Shown one piece after another: positions 33,059 through 40,923 of a DNA stretch of 40,923 nt. The notes under the pieces are model-generated. The model saw nothing but the letters and a program-made list of their open reading frames with translations. It had not been told where the DNA came from and ran no database searches. Location of the stretch: assembly GCA_031275395.1 (NCBI GenBank), contig JAISOU010000095.1, positions 1 to 40,923 on the forward strand, given 5' to 3'. Source of the DNA: Helicobacteraceae bacterium. GTDB taxonomy: Bacteria; Campylobacterota; Campylobacteria; Campylobacterales; SZUA-545. A program made the position numbers and the translations under genes. Position 1 is the stretch's first letter. Every line of letters starts with the position of its first letter.

Positions 33059-33485
33059 CGTCTTGCGTAGCTTTTTCATAATCCGTTAGATTAAAATAGA
33101 TAAGCCCGCGATTATTATAGGCGCCGATATAGTTCGGATCTATTTTTATTGTTTGACCGTAATCGGCGATCGCTTTATTTGCGTAACCCAGATGGTTATA
33201 AGCGCCCGCGCGGTTATAATAAGCGTCCGCGTAGTTTGGGTCAAGTTTAATCGCTCTAGTATAATCGGCGATCGCTTTTTGATAATCGCCTAAATTGCGA
33301 TGAGCGTTCCCGCGCATATAGTAAATATAGGCATTTTTAGGATATTCTTTGATAACGATCGAAAATTGTTTGATCGCCTCTTGGATATTTCCGCTTTCAT
33401 AAGCGTATATGCCTTGCCTAAACGCGCTTGGAGCGGCGCAAGCAAATAAAAAGGCGCAAAATAAAACGATCAAAATACGCGCCAT
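32967..33485 (-). CDS. TPR lipoprotein with CX4C tail
   Basis: A 172-residue protein. A lipoprotein signal ends at the lipobox LFAC (Cys16), so it should be lipidated in the envelope. About four tetratricopeptide repeats follow (AIADYTRAIKLDPNYADAYY is typical), ending in a tail TCELGRC and a short helix. It resembles the lipoprotein at 35894-36394 and the large TPR protein between them. TPR arrays bind partner proteins; the partner here is unknown. No ribosome binding site stronger than AAAGG is seen before ATG 33485. Confidence 0.85.
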   Translation of the reverse strand: MARILIVLFCAFLFACAAPSAFRQGIYAYESGNIQEAIKQFSIVIKEYPKNAYIYYMRGNAHRNLGDYQKAIADYTRAIKLDPNYADAYYNRAGAYNHLGYANKAIADYGQTIKIDPNYIGAYNNRGLIYFNLTDYEKATQDAKKTCELGRCNALEYLKENNLTRYLAPNKY

Positions 33486-33785
33486 CGTATCCTTTCAAAA
33501 TAAACCGCGAGCGTTATTTAGACGGACCGTTCCGCTTTCTATCCTCGCGATCATAGCGCTACATCGCGTTTTGTCATTCTAGCGACGAAGCGCAAACGGC
33601 CAAAGCCGCGCTTTATCCGTTCGATTCGGGCGATTGCGACGGCGTTCAAAATAAACGCGCCCGCTTAAATAGATCGTATTTCTATCGGCGGAAGCTACGG
33701 GGCAAACGGCTAGCTTTGCGCCGCTCTTATTGATAGGTTGGGCTATTTTTTGTATAATAGGACATTTATGTCAAAGGCTTGATCA
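33486..33785. other. intergenic stretch between divergent TPR genes
   Basis: No gene with a start signal. A frame without a start around 33590-33700 has gene-like composition (TAKAALYPFDSGDCDG) and may be a fossil. The right end carries the promoter of the large TPR gene. Confidence 0.4.
33730..33758 (+). promoter_or_regulatory. consensus-like promoter of the large TPR gene
   Basis: TTGATA (33730-33735), 17 bases, TATAAT (33753-33758), ending 27 bases before the ATG. This is the best housekeeping-type promoter match I see among the core genes. Confidence 0.65.
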
Positions 33786-35885
33786 ATGCGTTTGAGTTTA
33801 GCTTTTGCGCTACTTCTTGTTTCGGTTTGCGCAGCCGAAGAATCCGTCGAAAAGGTCGATCCCAAAGAGGCGATCGAACAATACACCAATCAGATTGGCG
33901 TTAATCCTAAAGCCGCCGAACCGTTTGTTAATCGCGCTTTTATCTACCTTGAGATTGGCGAAAGCAAAAAGGCGATCGTCGATTTCACCCACGCGATTCT
34001 AAACGATCCAAATCTGGCGAACGCTTATAGCGGGCGCGCTTTAGCCTACTCGAAAGAAAACGACCGACAAAGAGCGATCGCCGATTATACAAAGGCTATA
34101 GAGCTTGGCGGGGACGCTACGGCGCTTCGCGTGGCGCGGGCGAACGAATATGCGCTTTTGGGCGATAGCGCTTTGGCGATAGCGGACTACTCGGAGGCGA
34201 TCAAAAGCGACGAAAACGACTATGCGTCGCACGTTGCGCGCGGTAAGGCGCTTATTGGCGACGGTAAAACGCAGTCGGCGATCCGCGATTTTACCCGCGC
34301 TTTGCATATTAAGCCCGATTTGGCGGAAGTCTATTTCTTACGCGGCAACGCCTACGGCAAGTTAGGAGAAACCGAAAAAGCGATCGCCGATTATACAAAC
34401 GGCGTTAAATACGACGGAAGCAAAGGGTCGTTTGCGCATCTTTCTCACGCCGTCGCTTCCCAAAAAATGGGCGACGATAAAAAGGCTCTTGAAAACTACG
34501 ATCTCGCCTGTGCGTCCGATCCTAACGATTCGCTTCTTATCTTTTTACGCGCAATGACCTATTATCGGTTGGGCGAAGAGGCGCGGGCGATCGCCGATTA
34601 CGACAAGACGATCGAAATCGATCCGAATCATCTAGGCGCATATTTTAATAGAGCGGCAATCTACTTTAGCCGCGAGGAGTATGAAAAGGCGATCGCTGAT
34701 TTTTCGCGGGCGATCAAGCTCGATCCCGAACCCGCGCAATCCTATTTTATGCGCGCCGAATCTTATATGAAGCTAAAAGATACTAAAAGCGCTCTCGCCG
34801 ATTACAATTTAGCGGTTAAGAGCGATCCAAATCACGCGAGCGCTTATTACGGACGCGGACTAATTACGGCGCAAAGCGGCAATTTGGACGGAGCGATCGC
34901 GGATTTTTCAAAGACGATCGCGCTTGCGCCAAAAGACGCGAGAGCCTATTACGAACGCGGATCGGCGCTAACAAAAAGCGGCTATCATCAAAGCGCGATC
35001 GCCGATTTAACGCAGTCGCTAAGGCTAAATCCAAATTCGCCCAACGCATATTTAGCGCGCGGATCGGCTCGTCTGAACGCGGGCTTTGCAAAAGACGCGA
35101 TCGCCGACTATTCTCAGGCGATAGGGCTTAGTCCAACGTTAAAAAAGGCGTTGATCGGTCGCGGTTTTTCTTATATTCGTTTCGGCGATTATCAAAAGGC
35201 GATCAAAGATTTTTCTGATTATATTAAAAATACTCCGAACAACGCCGACGCATTTTACGGGCGCGGTTTGGCGCATTTGCGATCGGGCGCGTATCAAAAC
35301 GCGATCGCCGATTTCGATCGAGCGCTTTCGCTTAACCGCAACCACGCTTTGGCGTTAAGCGCGCGCGGTTTGACTTACGCGGAGCAAAAAAATACTCAAA
35401 AGGCACTCGCCGATTTTAGGCGCTCTATAGCGATCGATCCAAATTTAGCGGAAACGTATCGCGCTAGAGGCTCCGTATATCTTAAACAAGGTAGCCGCAT
35501 AAACGCGATCGCCGATTTTGATCGGGCGATCAAGCTCGATCCAAAGTACGCGCCAACCTATGTGGATAGAGCCGACGCGCGCGCAAAAACGGGCGATACA
35601 AAAAGGGCGCTCGCCGACTATGAGCAGGCGTTAAAGCTCGACGCGAACAACGAGCAAATCTACCAAAAACGCGCCGCTTTGTATAGCAAACAGGGCGATT
35701 TTAAGCGGGCGGTTAGAGATTTAAGCTCGGCGATCGAGCGAAATAGCGACAATCCCGCGCTATATGTCGATCGCGCAAATGCTTACCTCAAGCTAAAAGA
35801 TCGGCGCACCGCTTTAAGAGACGCGAGAATGGCTTGCGAATTAAAGGATTGCGCGCTTCTTAGACGCCTTGAAAACAGGAAATAG
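33786..35885 (+). CDS. large exported TPR protein, about 19-20 repeats, CX4C tail
   Basis: A 699-residue protein with a cleavable signal peptide (MRLSLAFALLLVSVCAAEE) and almost nothing but tetratricopeptide repeats. I count about 19 copies of the pattern AIADY.(A/S)I.L.P....AY..RG, spaced 34 residues. It ends in a tail with CELKDC and a short helix, like its two small neighbours. It should form a long superhelical solenoid in the periplasm or at the surface, as a scaffold for protein complexes. The AIAD codons spell GCGATCGCCGAT again and again, so the gene is also a DNA-level repeat array open to recombination. Partner unknown. Confidence 0.9.
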   Translation: MRLSLAFALLLVSVCAAEESVEKVDPKEAIEQYTNQIGVNPKAAEPFVNRAFIYLEIGESKKAIVDFTHAILNDPNLANAYSGRALAYSKENDRQRAIADYTKAIELGGDATALRVARANEYALLGDSALAIADYSEAIKSDENDYASHVARGKALIGDGKTQSAIRDFTRALHIKPDLAEVYFLRGNAYGKLGETEKAIADYTNGVKYDGSKGSFAHLSHAVASQKMGDDKKALENYDLACASDPNDSLLIFLRAMTYYRLGEEARAIADYDKTIEIDPNHLGAYFNRAAIYFSREEYEKAIADFSRAIKLDPEPAQSYFMRAESYMKLKDTKSALADYNLAVKSDPNHASAYYGRGLITAQSGNLDGAIADFSKTIALAPKDARAYYERGSALTKSGYHQSAIADLTQSLRLNPNSPNAYLARGSARLNAGFAKDAIADYSQAIGLSPTLKKALIGRGFSYIRFGDYQKAIKDFSDYIKNTPNNADAFYGRGLAHLRSGAYQNAIADFDRALSLNRNHALALSARGLTYAEQKNTQKALADFRRSIAIDPNLAETYRARGSVYLKQGSRINAIADFDRAIKLDPKYAPTYVDRADARAKTGDTKRALADYEQALKLDANNEQIYQKRAALYSKQGDFKRAVRDLSSAIERNSDNPALYVDRANAYLKLKDRRTALRDARMACELKDCALLRRLENRK

Positions 35886-35893
35886 GACCCGAT

Positions 35894-36394
35894 CTATTCG
35901 ACAAGCAATTTGGAGTCGCTTAGATCTATGAACGTTTCGCAATCGCCCAAATCGCACGCTTTTTTTGCGTCTAGCGTCGCGTTTTTATAATTTTTTTGCT
36001 TGGCGTAAGCCGTCGAGCGATTGCTATAGGCTTTGGCGTTGGTTGGATCGAGGGCGATAACCTGCGTCCAATCGGCGATCGCTTTATTTGTATCGCCCAA
36101 TCTGTAGTAAGAGTTTCCGCGACTATGATATGCGTTGGCGTTTGACGAATCGATCCTGATCGCTTGGTTAAAATCCGCGATCGCTCTACTGTAATCTTTT
36201 ATGTTGGCGTAACTTCTCCCCCGTCTAATATACGCCTCAACGTTATTCGGATCTTCTTTGATAGCGTTTGAAAACTGCTCGATCGCCTCTTGAAACTTGC
36301 CGCTTTTTCTAGCCTCAAGCCCCTGTTCATACGCGCTAGGCGCGACGCAGGCAAACAATAAAAAACCGCAAAATATAGCTATTAAACATCTCAT
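35894..36394 (-). CDS. TPR lipoprotein with CX4C tail
   Basis: A 166-residue protein. The signal ends in the lipobox LLFAC (Cys16, VAPSAYEQG following), almost the same start as the lipoprotein at 32967-33485 (LFAC-AAPSAFRQG). About four tetratricopeptide repeats follow, then ACDLGDC and a short acidic end. Clearly a paralogue of that lipoprotein, placed convergently with the large TPR gene (8 bases apart). Probably a small envelope adaptor; partner unknown. Confidence 0.85.
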   Translation of the reverse strand: MRCLIAIFCGFLLFACVAPSAYEQGLEARKSGKFQEAIEQFSNAIKEDPNNVEAYIRRGRSYANIKDYSRAIADFNQAIRIDSSNANAYHSRGNSYYRLGDTNKAIADWTQVIALDPTNAKAYSNRSTAYAKQKNYKNATLDAKKACDLGDCETFIDLSDSKLLVE

Positions 36395-36728
36395 TCTCGT
36401 TTCCTTTCAGCGAAAAATCAACGCATAGTAACCAAACCGCTCTTAAAACGCAAGCCGATAGCCCCGATATGAGTCGTCTGTATAGACGGCTCGGGGAAGT
36501 CCAAAATCGACGCAAAACCAAACGCCGCGTCCGCAACCGCCATCCCCGCCGCTCCCGCTTTGCCGTCCAACGCCCGTTTTTTTAAGATATTCGCCCTTTA
36601 TATTATGCGTTTTTATCGTTAGTTGCAATAGGATCGGATTTTTCTATCTAAAACTATTGCGCGTTTGTCGCGCAATTTGCTAACGACGGCGTTAAAACTA
36701 GCGCCGCTAACGTTTTGGCGATTTTCGT
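36395..36728. other. intergenic stretch between TPR lipoprotein and pth
   Basis: No gene I trust in about 330 bases. A leftward frame (36443-36628) is Gly/Arg-rich and looks like chance. A small perfect hairpin (CGTCT-GTAT-AGACG, 36475-36488) is present. In many Campylobacterota lptF follows pth; it does not here. Confidence 0.4.
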
Positions 36729-37304
36729 TTAATCCTCTTTTTGCCTATTTTGTATTACGCCCGATCTGCTTAGCGTTGATTGGACGCTTTCTAGCGAGTC
36801 TGATATTAGCGCTAACGCGGCGTCGGAGGCGGCTTTGATCCATTCGCTTAATACGGCTTTCTGATCGTCGCTCCAATTCCCCAAAACATAACTAATCGAT
36901 CTTTCTTTTTCGTCGGGTCGTCCGATACCCATTCTCACTCTAAAATAATCGCTTCCGCAGAGCGCGTCGATCGACTTTAATCCGTTATGCCCGCCGCCGC
37001 TTCCGCCAAATTTGAATCTAAGCGCTCCAAAGGCAAGATCGAGATCGTCGTGAATAACGACTGTTTTTTCTGGTTTGTAAAAGTTTTTAACGGCTAAAAC
37101 GCTTTCGCCGCTAAGATTCATATATGTCGCGGGTTTTAAGATTAGCGTTTCGTCGGCTTTGTAAAGTTCGCCTTTGAAAGCGGTTTTGGAGATATTCGCG
37201 GGATTAAGGCGGCGTATTATCTCGTCCGCCGCCAAAAAACCCGCGTTATGTCTAGTATTTTCGTAGCGCTTGGTCGGATTGCCAAGTCCCACGATCAGCG
37301 TCAT
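36729..37304 (-). CDS. pth: peptidyl-tRNA hydrolase
   Basis: A 191-residue hydrolase freeing tRNA from stalled peptidyl-tRNA. Signature GLGNPTKRYENTRHNAGF (6-23) with catalytic His19; KPATYMNLSGESV, IHDDLDLAFG and FGGSGGGHNGLKSI are all present. ATG 37304 overlaps the rplY stop by 4 bases (ATGA), so it is translated with the ribosomal protein. Known pairing in Campylobacter and many other bacteria. Confidence 0.97.
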   Translation of the reverse strand: MTLIVGLGNPTKRYENTRHNAGFLAADEIIRRLNPANISKTAFKGELYKADETLILKPATYMNLSGESVLAVKNFYKPEKTVVIHDDLDLAFGALRFKFGGSGGGHNGLKSIDALCGSDYFRVRMGIGRPDEKERSISYVLGNWSDDQKAVLSEWIKAASDAALALISDSLESVQSTLSRSGVIQNRQKED

Positions 37305-37837
37305 TTCGCTTTAATAACTCCGGTGATAGCGATACGCCCGTCAAGCAGGATTTTTACGCCTTTTGGCGATTTAATATCCCGCGCCAAAACCGTGTCGTTT
37401 ACGTCGAGATCGCTAACGTCGATATCAAAAGAATCGGGCAGATCTTTACCTAAGCATTGAACGGGAAGGCGCTTTTTCATCTTAATGAAAACCCCCTTAT
37501 TTTTCAAGCCTTTTGGCGTGCCGATCGTTTTTACCGGAACGAGGTAACGCGAAAGTTTATCTTTAACGACGACGCGCAGATCGACGTGAAGCAGATCGCC
37601 GCTAACGGGATCGGTTTGATACTCCTCGATTACGACGGGGTATTTTTTCGCCCCCGCTTTAACGTCAAAAACAAGTTTTTCTTTGTTCTTGACAAATCGC
37701 GTAAAGTCGTTTTTCTTAAACGCCGCGTTAACGTTAGGTTCGCCGCCGCCATAGATGTTGGCGATCAGATAACCATCTTTGCGTAGCGCCCTCGTAGCGC
37801 TTTTGACAATACTCTCTCTGACAATGCCCTCTAGCAT
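37301..37837 (-). CDS. rplY: 50S ribosomal protein L25/general stress protein Ctc
   Basis: A 178-residue two-domain L25 (long, Ctc/TL5 type) that binds 5S rRNA. Features: GYLIANIYGGGEPNVNAAF near the start, VVIEEYQTDPVSGDLLHVDL (the 5S contact region), then the C-terminal beta domain (VPVKTIGTPKGLKNKGVF, LPDSFDIDVSDLDVNDTVLA). Starts with ATG behind AAAAGG. Forms an operon with pth. A hairpin lies in its leader. Confidence 0.95.
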   Translation of the reverse strand: MLEGIVRESIVKSATRALRKDGYLIANIYGGGEPNVNAAFKKNDFTRFVKNKEKLVFDVKAGAKKYPVVIEEYQTDPVSGDLLHVDLRVVVKDKLSRYLVPVKTIGTPKGLKNKGVFIKMKKRLPVQCLGKDLPDSFDIDVSDLDVNDTVLARDIKSPKGVKILLDGRIAITGVIKAK

Positions 37838-37860
37838 TTAATCGTCCTTTTATAAAGTTT

Positions 37861-37888
37861 TTCGCCGTCAAAAAATGCAAACGGCGAA
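37861..37888 (-). promoter_or_regulatory. 8-bp inverted repeat in the rplY leader
   Basis: TTCGCCGT (37861-37868) and ACGGCGAA (37881-37888) with a 12-base loop, 23 bases before the rplY ATG. After it the minus strand reads AAAAC, not T, so it is not a plain terminator of pilT. It may be a leader hairpin limiting rplY translation, or a poor terminator. Confidence 0.4.
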
Positions 37889-37911
37889 TTGGGGCGCGAA
37901 TTATACAAAAA

Positions 37912-39075
37912 TTATCCCATGCCGCCTTTGATCTTAAAGACGCCGACCTCTTTTGGCGCGTCGATTTTCTCCGCGATCGCGCCGCGAATACGGATTTTAA
38001 GGTCGTCGGGGCTGTGCGCGTTGGCGAGCGCCTCCTCTTCGCTGATCTTGCCGGCGTTGTAAAGATCGAACAGCGATTGATCGAACGTCTGCGTTCCGTA
38101 AATCTCCCTGCCTTCCGCAAGCGCGTCAAATACCTCTTCGTCGCGGTTATCGGCAATCATACTGATCACGCGGGGCGTGTTTAACAAAATCTCTATCGCC
38201 GCCGTTCGTTTGTTGTTCGTCGTTTTAACGAGTCGCTGAGAAATCACGCCCGCTAGCGTGCTGGCAAGCGTCAGGCGAATACGGTTTTGCTCCTCTTTCG
38301 CAAACATACCAACCACGCGAGCGATCGTCTCTTTTGCGTCTAAGGTATGGAGCGTGGACAGCACCAAGTGTCCCGTTTCCGCCGCGTGCAACGCGATTTC
38401 AATCGTTTCAAGATCGCGCATTTCGCCCACAAGGATAATATCGGGGTCTTCGCGCAACGCGCCGCGCAGAGCGTTTGCGAAACTAAGCGTGTCTTCGCCT
38501 ATGCTTCGCTGGTTGATAATACATCTCTTATCGCGATGAACAAACTCGATCGGATCTTCGATTGTGATAATGTGGTCGCGCCGTTTTGCGTTGATCGCGT
38601 CGATCAGAGCCGCCAACGTCGTCGATTTTCCGCTTCCCGTTACGCCCGTAACCAAAACGAGTCCGCGCTTTTTGTCCGCGAGCGTGTTAAGCGATTTTGG
38701 CAGATCCAACTCGGCGAGCGTCTGAATCTCGGTCGGGATTGTCCTAAAAACCGCCGAAAGCCCGTCTTTTTGGAAAAATGCGTTTGCGCGAAAACGATAG
38801 TTTTCGTCAAGCTGAAAGGTAAAATCGATCTCTTTCGAGTTAACCAACTCTCCAAAACGCCCCCGCAACATCTCTTTAGCCATCGTCAAAGCGTCCTGAC
38901 GGCTCATAACGTCTTCGCTTAAAGGGACTATATCGCCTCTAATCCGCCCCATAATCTTCTGCCCCGCCTTGATATGCAGGTCGCTACCGTTCTTTTGAAC
39001 GAGCGTTTTAAGATAGCCTTTAACCCGCTCGCTTACCTCGAACGTCAATTTCGCAACATCTACCTCTACCGCCAC
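37912..39075 (-). CDS. pilT: type IV pilus retraction ATPase PilT
   Basis: A 387-residue secretion ATPase. Walker A GVTGSGKS (144-151), Asp box TIEDPIE (171-177), Walker B DPDIILVGEMRD (210-221), His box AETGHLVLSTLHT (232-244). The N-terminal part (SDLHIKAGQKIMGRIRGDIV) fits PilT rather than PilB, which is longer and has a tetracysteine zinc site absent here. It powers pilus retraction for twitching or DNA uptake. No other pil gene is in the window. The C-terminus extends about 30 residues past typical PilT, ending Gly-rich. Confidence 0.92.
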   Translation of the reverse strand: MAVEVDVAKLTFEVSERVKGYLKTLVQKNGSDLHIKAGQKIMGRIRGDIVPLSEDVMSRQDALTMAKEMLRGRFGELVNSKEIDFTFQLDENYRFRANAFFQKDGLSAVFRTIPTEIQTLAELDLPKSLNTLADKKRGLVLVTGVTGSGKSTTLAALIDAINAKRRDHIITIEDPIEFVHRDKRCIINQRSIGEDTLSFANALRGALREDPDIILVGEMRDLETIEIALHAAETGHLVLSTLHTLDAKETIARVVGMFAKEEQNRIRLTLASTLAGVISQRLVKTTNNKRTAAIEILLNTPRVISMIADNRDEEVFDALAEGREIYGTQTFDQSLFDLYNAGKISEEEALANAHSPDDLKIRIRGAIAEKIDAPKEVGVFKIKGGMG

Positions 39076-39089
39076 GCAACACTCCTTTT

Positions 39090-40052
39090 TTAGCTAGATA
39101 ACGCCAATGCTGAAAGTATATCTGAAAAAGCCCGTTCAAACTGCGCTAATCCGTCGCGCAAAAGCGTATCGCACAACTCCTCAAAATCTACGCCGCTCGC
39201 TTTGATTTGCGCGAAAAACGCTTCAAGGCGATCAGGCGAGATTGGCAACTTGTTCTTACGATCGGCGTTTGTTAAAAATGTTTCGATCGCCTTTAGCGGC
39301 GCGGTATTCACAAGACAATCGCCCAAAAGTTCGCTAATATAATAATCCGCGCTCAGATCGCCGCCTTTAACGCCCGTGCTGGCAAATAAAGCGCGAACGT
39401 TTTTGCGCCGCGATTCGCGGATTAGATTATAGTGATTAGCGGCGTTAAAAATACCGGTTTTCGCTTTAAGATTTTCAGGCAGTTTTTCGTCGATAGCGCG
39501 ATCGAAGCGGCTGACAAACACGCTGATTACAAGCGGCGTTTCATTGTCGTTAGCCGCTCTTAAGATTTTGCGCGTTTGTTCGAGCGAAAAAACAAGCGTC
39601 GCGTTAGTAGGAACGCCGATTTTAAGCGTCTCTTTGATCGCTATAAATCCCTCGTTTGTCGCGGGGATTTTGATCATAACGTTTTCGCGTCCGATCGCTT
39701 TATAAAGCCTTTTTGCCTCCTCGATCGTGCTAGCCGCATCGCGCGCGTACGCGGGATCGACCTCCACGCTTATAAACCCGTCCGATCCGTCAAAATAAGG
39801 CTTTAACCTGTCGGCGGCGTTTTGCGCGTCTTCGATCGCTAAAGTTTCGTAGAGTTTTTTGCCGCTAACGCCTTTAAGTTTAAGCGCTTTGATTTGCGCT
39901 TTGTAGGAGTTTTTACCTACGATCGCCTCTTTGAAAATCGCGGGGTTTGTCGTAATTCCGCGCGCGCCGCGCTCCAAATACTTATGCAGATCGCCGCTGA
40001 TAAAATCCCGATCGAGATAGTCGATCCACAGCGAAAAAGAGGTTTTGCTCAC
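39090..40052 (-). CDS. tal: transaldolase
   Basis: A 320-residue transaldolase of the non-oxidative pentose phosphate route (sedoheptulose 7-phosphate + glyceraldehyde 3-phosphate to erythrose 4-phosphate + fructose 6-phosphate). Schiff-base Lys128 in VMIKIPATNEG; GITTNPAIFKEAI near residue 32; ISVFVSRFDRAIDEK, and ASTGVKG. Starts with GTG 40052 behind AAGGA at good spacing. It is 14 bases upstream of pilT on the same strand. Erythrose 4-phosphate feeds the shikimate route that pheA draws on. Confidence 0.95.
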   Translation of the reverse strand: MSKTSFSLWIDYLDRDFISGDLHKYLERGARGITTNPAIFKEAIVGKNSYKAQIKALKLKGVSGKKLYETLAIEDAQNAADRLKPYFDGSDGFISVEVDPAYARDAASTIEEAKRLYKAIGRENVMIKIPATNEGFIAIKETLKIGVPTNATLVFSLEQTRKILRAANDNETPLVISVFVSRFDRAIDEKLPENLKAKTGIFNAANHYNLIRESRRKNVRALFASTGVKGGDLSADYYISELLGDCLVNTAPLKAIETFLTNADRKNKLPISPDRLEAFFAQIKASGVDFEELCDTLLRDGLAQFERAFSDILSALALSS

Positions 40053-40379
40053 TCGCGTTCCTTGCTATACAATGAAACGATCCTAATACAAAAAACCTTG
40101 CGCGCCCGCCGATCGCAATTTGGTTGCCGATTTGCGTCCAACTCGGCGGCGCGCAGAAACCCGATCGTCGTCAAACCGCGTTCAAATAAAGTCGGCGGCG
40201 CGCCGATCCGCTTGCGCGTTGCGCCGCGACGAAAAGAGTTTATCGCGCCCTGCGCGGGGACTATGCTATTCTTAACGCGAAGCGCCCTGCGCGCCTACTT
40301 TAAGTCCGCGCAAAACGGCGCGTCAGATCGACCGCTCTTAAAAACCGTAGCCCGAACGCGCAACGCTCGCAAATATGCG
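40053..40379. other. GC-rich intergenic stretch with short direct repeats
   Basis: No gene I trust; a rightward open frame is Arg-rich and looks like the shadow of nothing in particular. Two pairs of 12-base direct repeats occur: TCGGCGGCGCGC at 40143-40154 and 40192-40203, and GCGCCCTGCGCG at 40245-40256 and 40282-40293. The tal ribosome binding site is at the left end. Confidence 0.45.
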
Positions 40380-40923
40380 CTACTGTTCTATAATACACCA
40401 ATACAAAATTAGCGTGTTCGCATATTGGTCAATCCACACACTATATTCCACACCGTCGTCGTACTTATAACAACCGTCCGAATCGCACACAAACCCCGCA
40501 TTTCGCAGAACGCTTTTGTACGCGCTTACGGCGTTTCTAGCGGTTGCGTCGTCTATTACCGTAATTGCGCGTTCAACGTAGTATTGCGTTCCGGGTATTT
40601 CGCCAAATACGTCGTTAAGATCCGCGTCCGTAGGCGCGTGAGAACCGTCTGGGCTTCCTAACGCAATATTGAAATCGCCGTATTCGTTGGTATCGGCGCA
40701 CGCGAACATCGAACCTTTGGCGTTTTCTTTGTGAAAGTCGTTAAAGTCTTCGCATTCGTTTTTAAAGCCCGAAACAAAACCTTTGCTTAACAGCGAAGTT
40801 TCAAATTGCGCTTGCGCTTCGCTTGAAACGTAGTAATACCACTTTATCGCATATCTTGCGGTAACGTTTAAACCGCTTTGGCTAAAACTCGGAAACGAGG
40901 AATAAGTAGCCGCTACAGAGAGG
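40380..40923 (-). CDS. 3' part of an unknown leftward gene, cut by the window edge
   Basis: The frame is open from the right edge to a stop at 40380, at least 180 residues, so the apparent ATG at 40709 is internal. The part seen has aromatic-rich segments (ARYAIKWYYYVSSEAQAQFE), two Cys-containing acidic stretches (NECEDFNDFHKEN, GFVCDSDGCYKYDDGVEY) and no membrane helix. Cys spacing and acidic loops suggest an exported, disulphide-bonded protein. I do not recognise the family; the N-terminus is outside the window. Confidence 0.65.
   Translation of the reverse strand, partial: LSVAATYSSFPSFSQSGLNVTARYAIKWYYYVSSEAQAQFETSLLSKGFVSGFKNECEDFNDFHKENAKGSMFACADTNEYGDFNIALGSPDGSHAPTDADLNDVFGEIPGTQYYVERAITVIDDATARNAVSAYKSVLRNAGFVCDSDGCYKYDDGVEYSVWIDQYANTLILYWCIIEQ

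Noticed and set aside
34041-35885. Regular repeats suggesting a CRISPR-like array
   Set aside because: The period is 102 bases and in frame; it is the 34-residue TPR coding repeat.
39894-40412. 172-residue rightward frame antisense to tal and across the spacer
   Set aside because: Arg-rich throughout, no start signal, mostly antisense to tal or in GC-rich spacer.
1-40923. CRISPR array, tRNA or rRNA genes
   Set aside because: No regularly spaced repeats with unique spacers and no tRNA or rRNA landmarks noticed on reading; a tRNAscan-SE and CRISPR search would be decisive.

Overview
The window is a piece of a chromosome from a member of the Campylobacterota (formerly Epsilonproteobacteria). 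The strongest evidence is the run lysA-pheA-hisC-fliF-fliG-fliH-dxs (22610-31311), an order known from Campylobacter, backed by the tal / rplY-pth group at the right. A DUF502 membrane protein, a PSAT-like class V aminotransferase joined to a hisZ-like gene, and long poly-G tracts also fit. By eye the sequence is more GC-rich than Campylobacter jejuni or Helicobacter pylori and is full of GATCG-containing words (CGATCG, GCGATCGC), so it is probably not a close relative of those species; I cannot name a genus.

Layout. 1-495: a leftward fragment cut by the window edge, then sequence with no gene I trust. 496-12635: a decaying Mu-like transposable element. It has a leftward S24-type repressor (496-1185) and a control region with operator, promoter and inverted repeats (1186-1588). 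Small early genes follow, then a MuA-type DD35E transposase (3195-5453), a MuB-type ATPase (5604-6479) and a truncated second ATPase (6489-6923). An oppositely oriented fragment of a second, different Mu-type transposase comes next (about 6925-7840). Two very large phage polyvalent proteins (7737-10493, 10503-12635) end the element; no capsid or tail genes are present. 12667-13324: a leftward PIN toxin / RHH antitoxin pair. 13325-14150: a degenerate stretch with G20 and G14 tracts and a split two-helix membrane protein.

14155-32489 is ordinary core genome. It holds thiL, a DUF502 protein, an exported glucosaminidase, a HAD phosphatase, creD, a class V aminotransferase with hisZ, two small genes, manC, and then the amino-acid / flagellar / isoprenoid cluster with many 4-bp ATGA or GTGA overlaps. 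This cluster supplies lysine, phenylalanine and histidine synthesis, the flagellar MS ring, rotor switch and export regulator, and DXP for isoprenoids and thiamine. 32482-36394 holds a broken exported protein and three tetratricopeptide proteins that share a CX4C tail. 36729-40052 returns to leftward core genes: pth, rplY, pilT and tal. The window ends inside a leftward gene of unknown function.

Several accessory genes (2501-2782, 2899-3181, the end of the transposase, the second transposase, 13697-14066, 32482-33058) look whole only if a single base is added or removed, mostly in short homopolymers. The roughly 25 core genes are clean. That contrast suggests decay of the mobile region rather than general assembly error.
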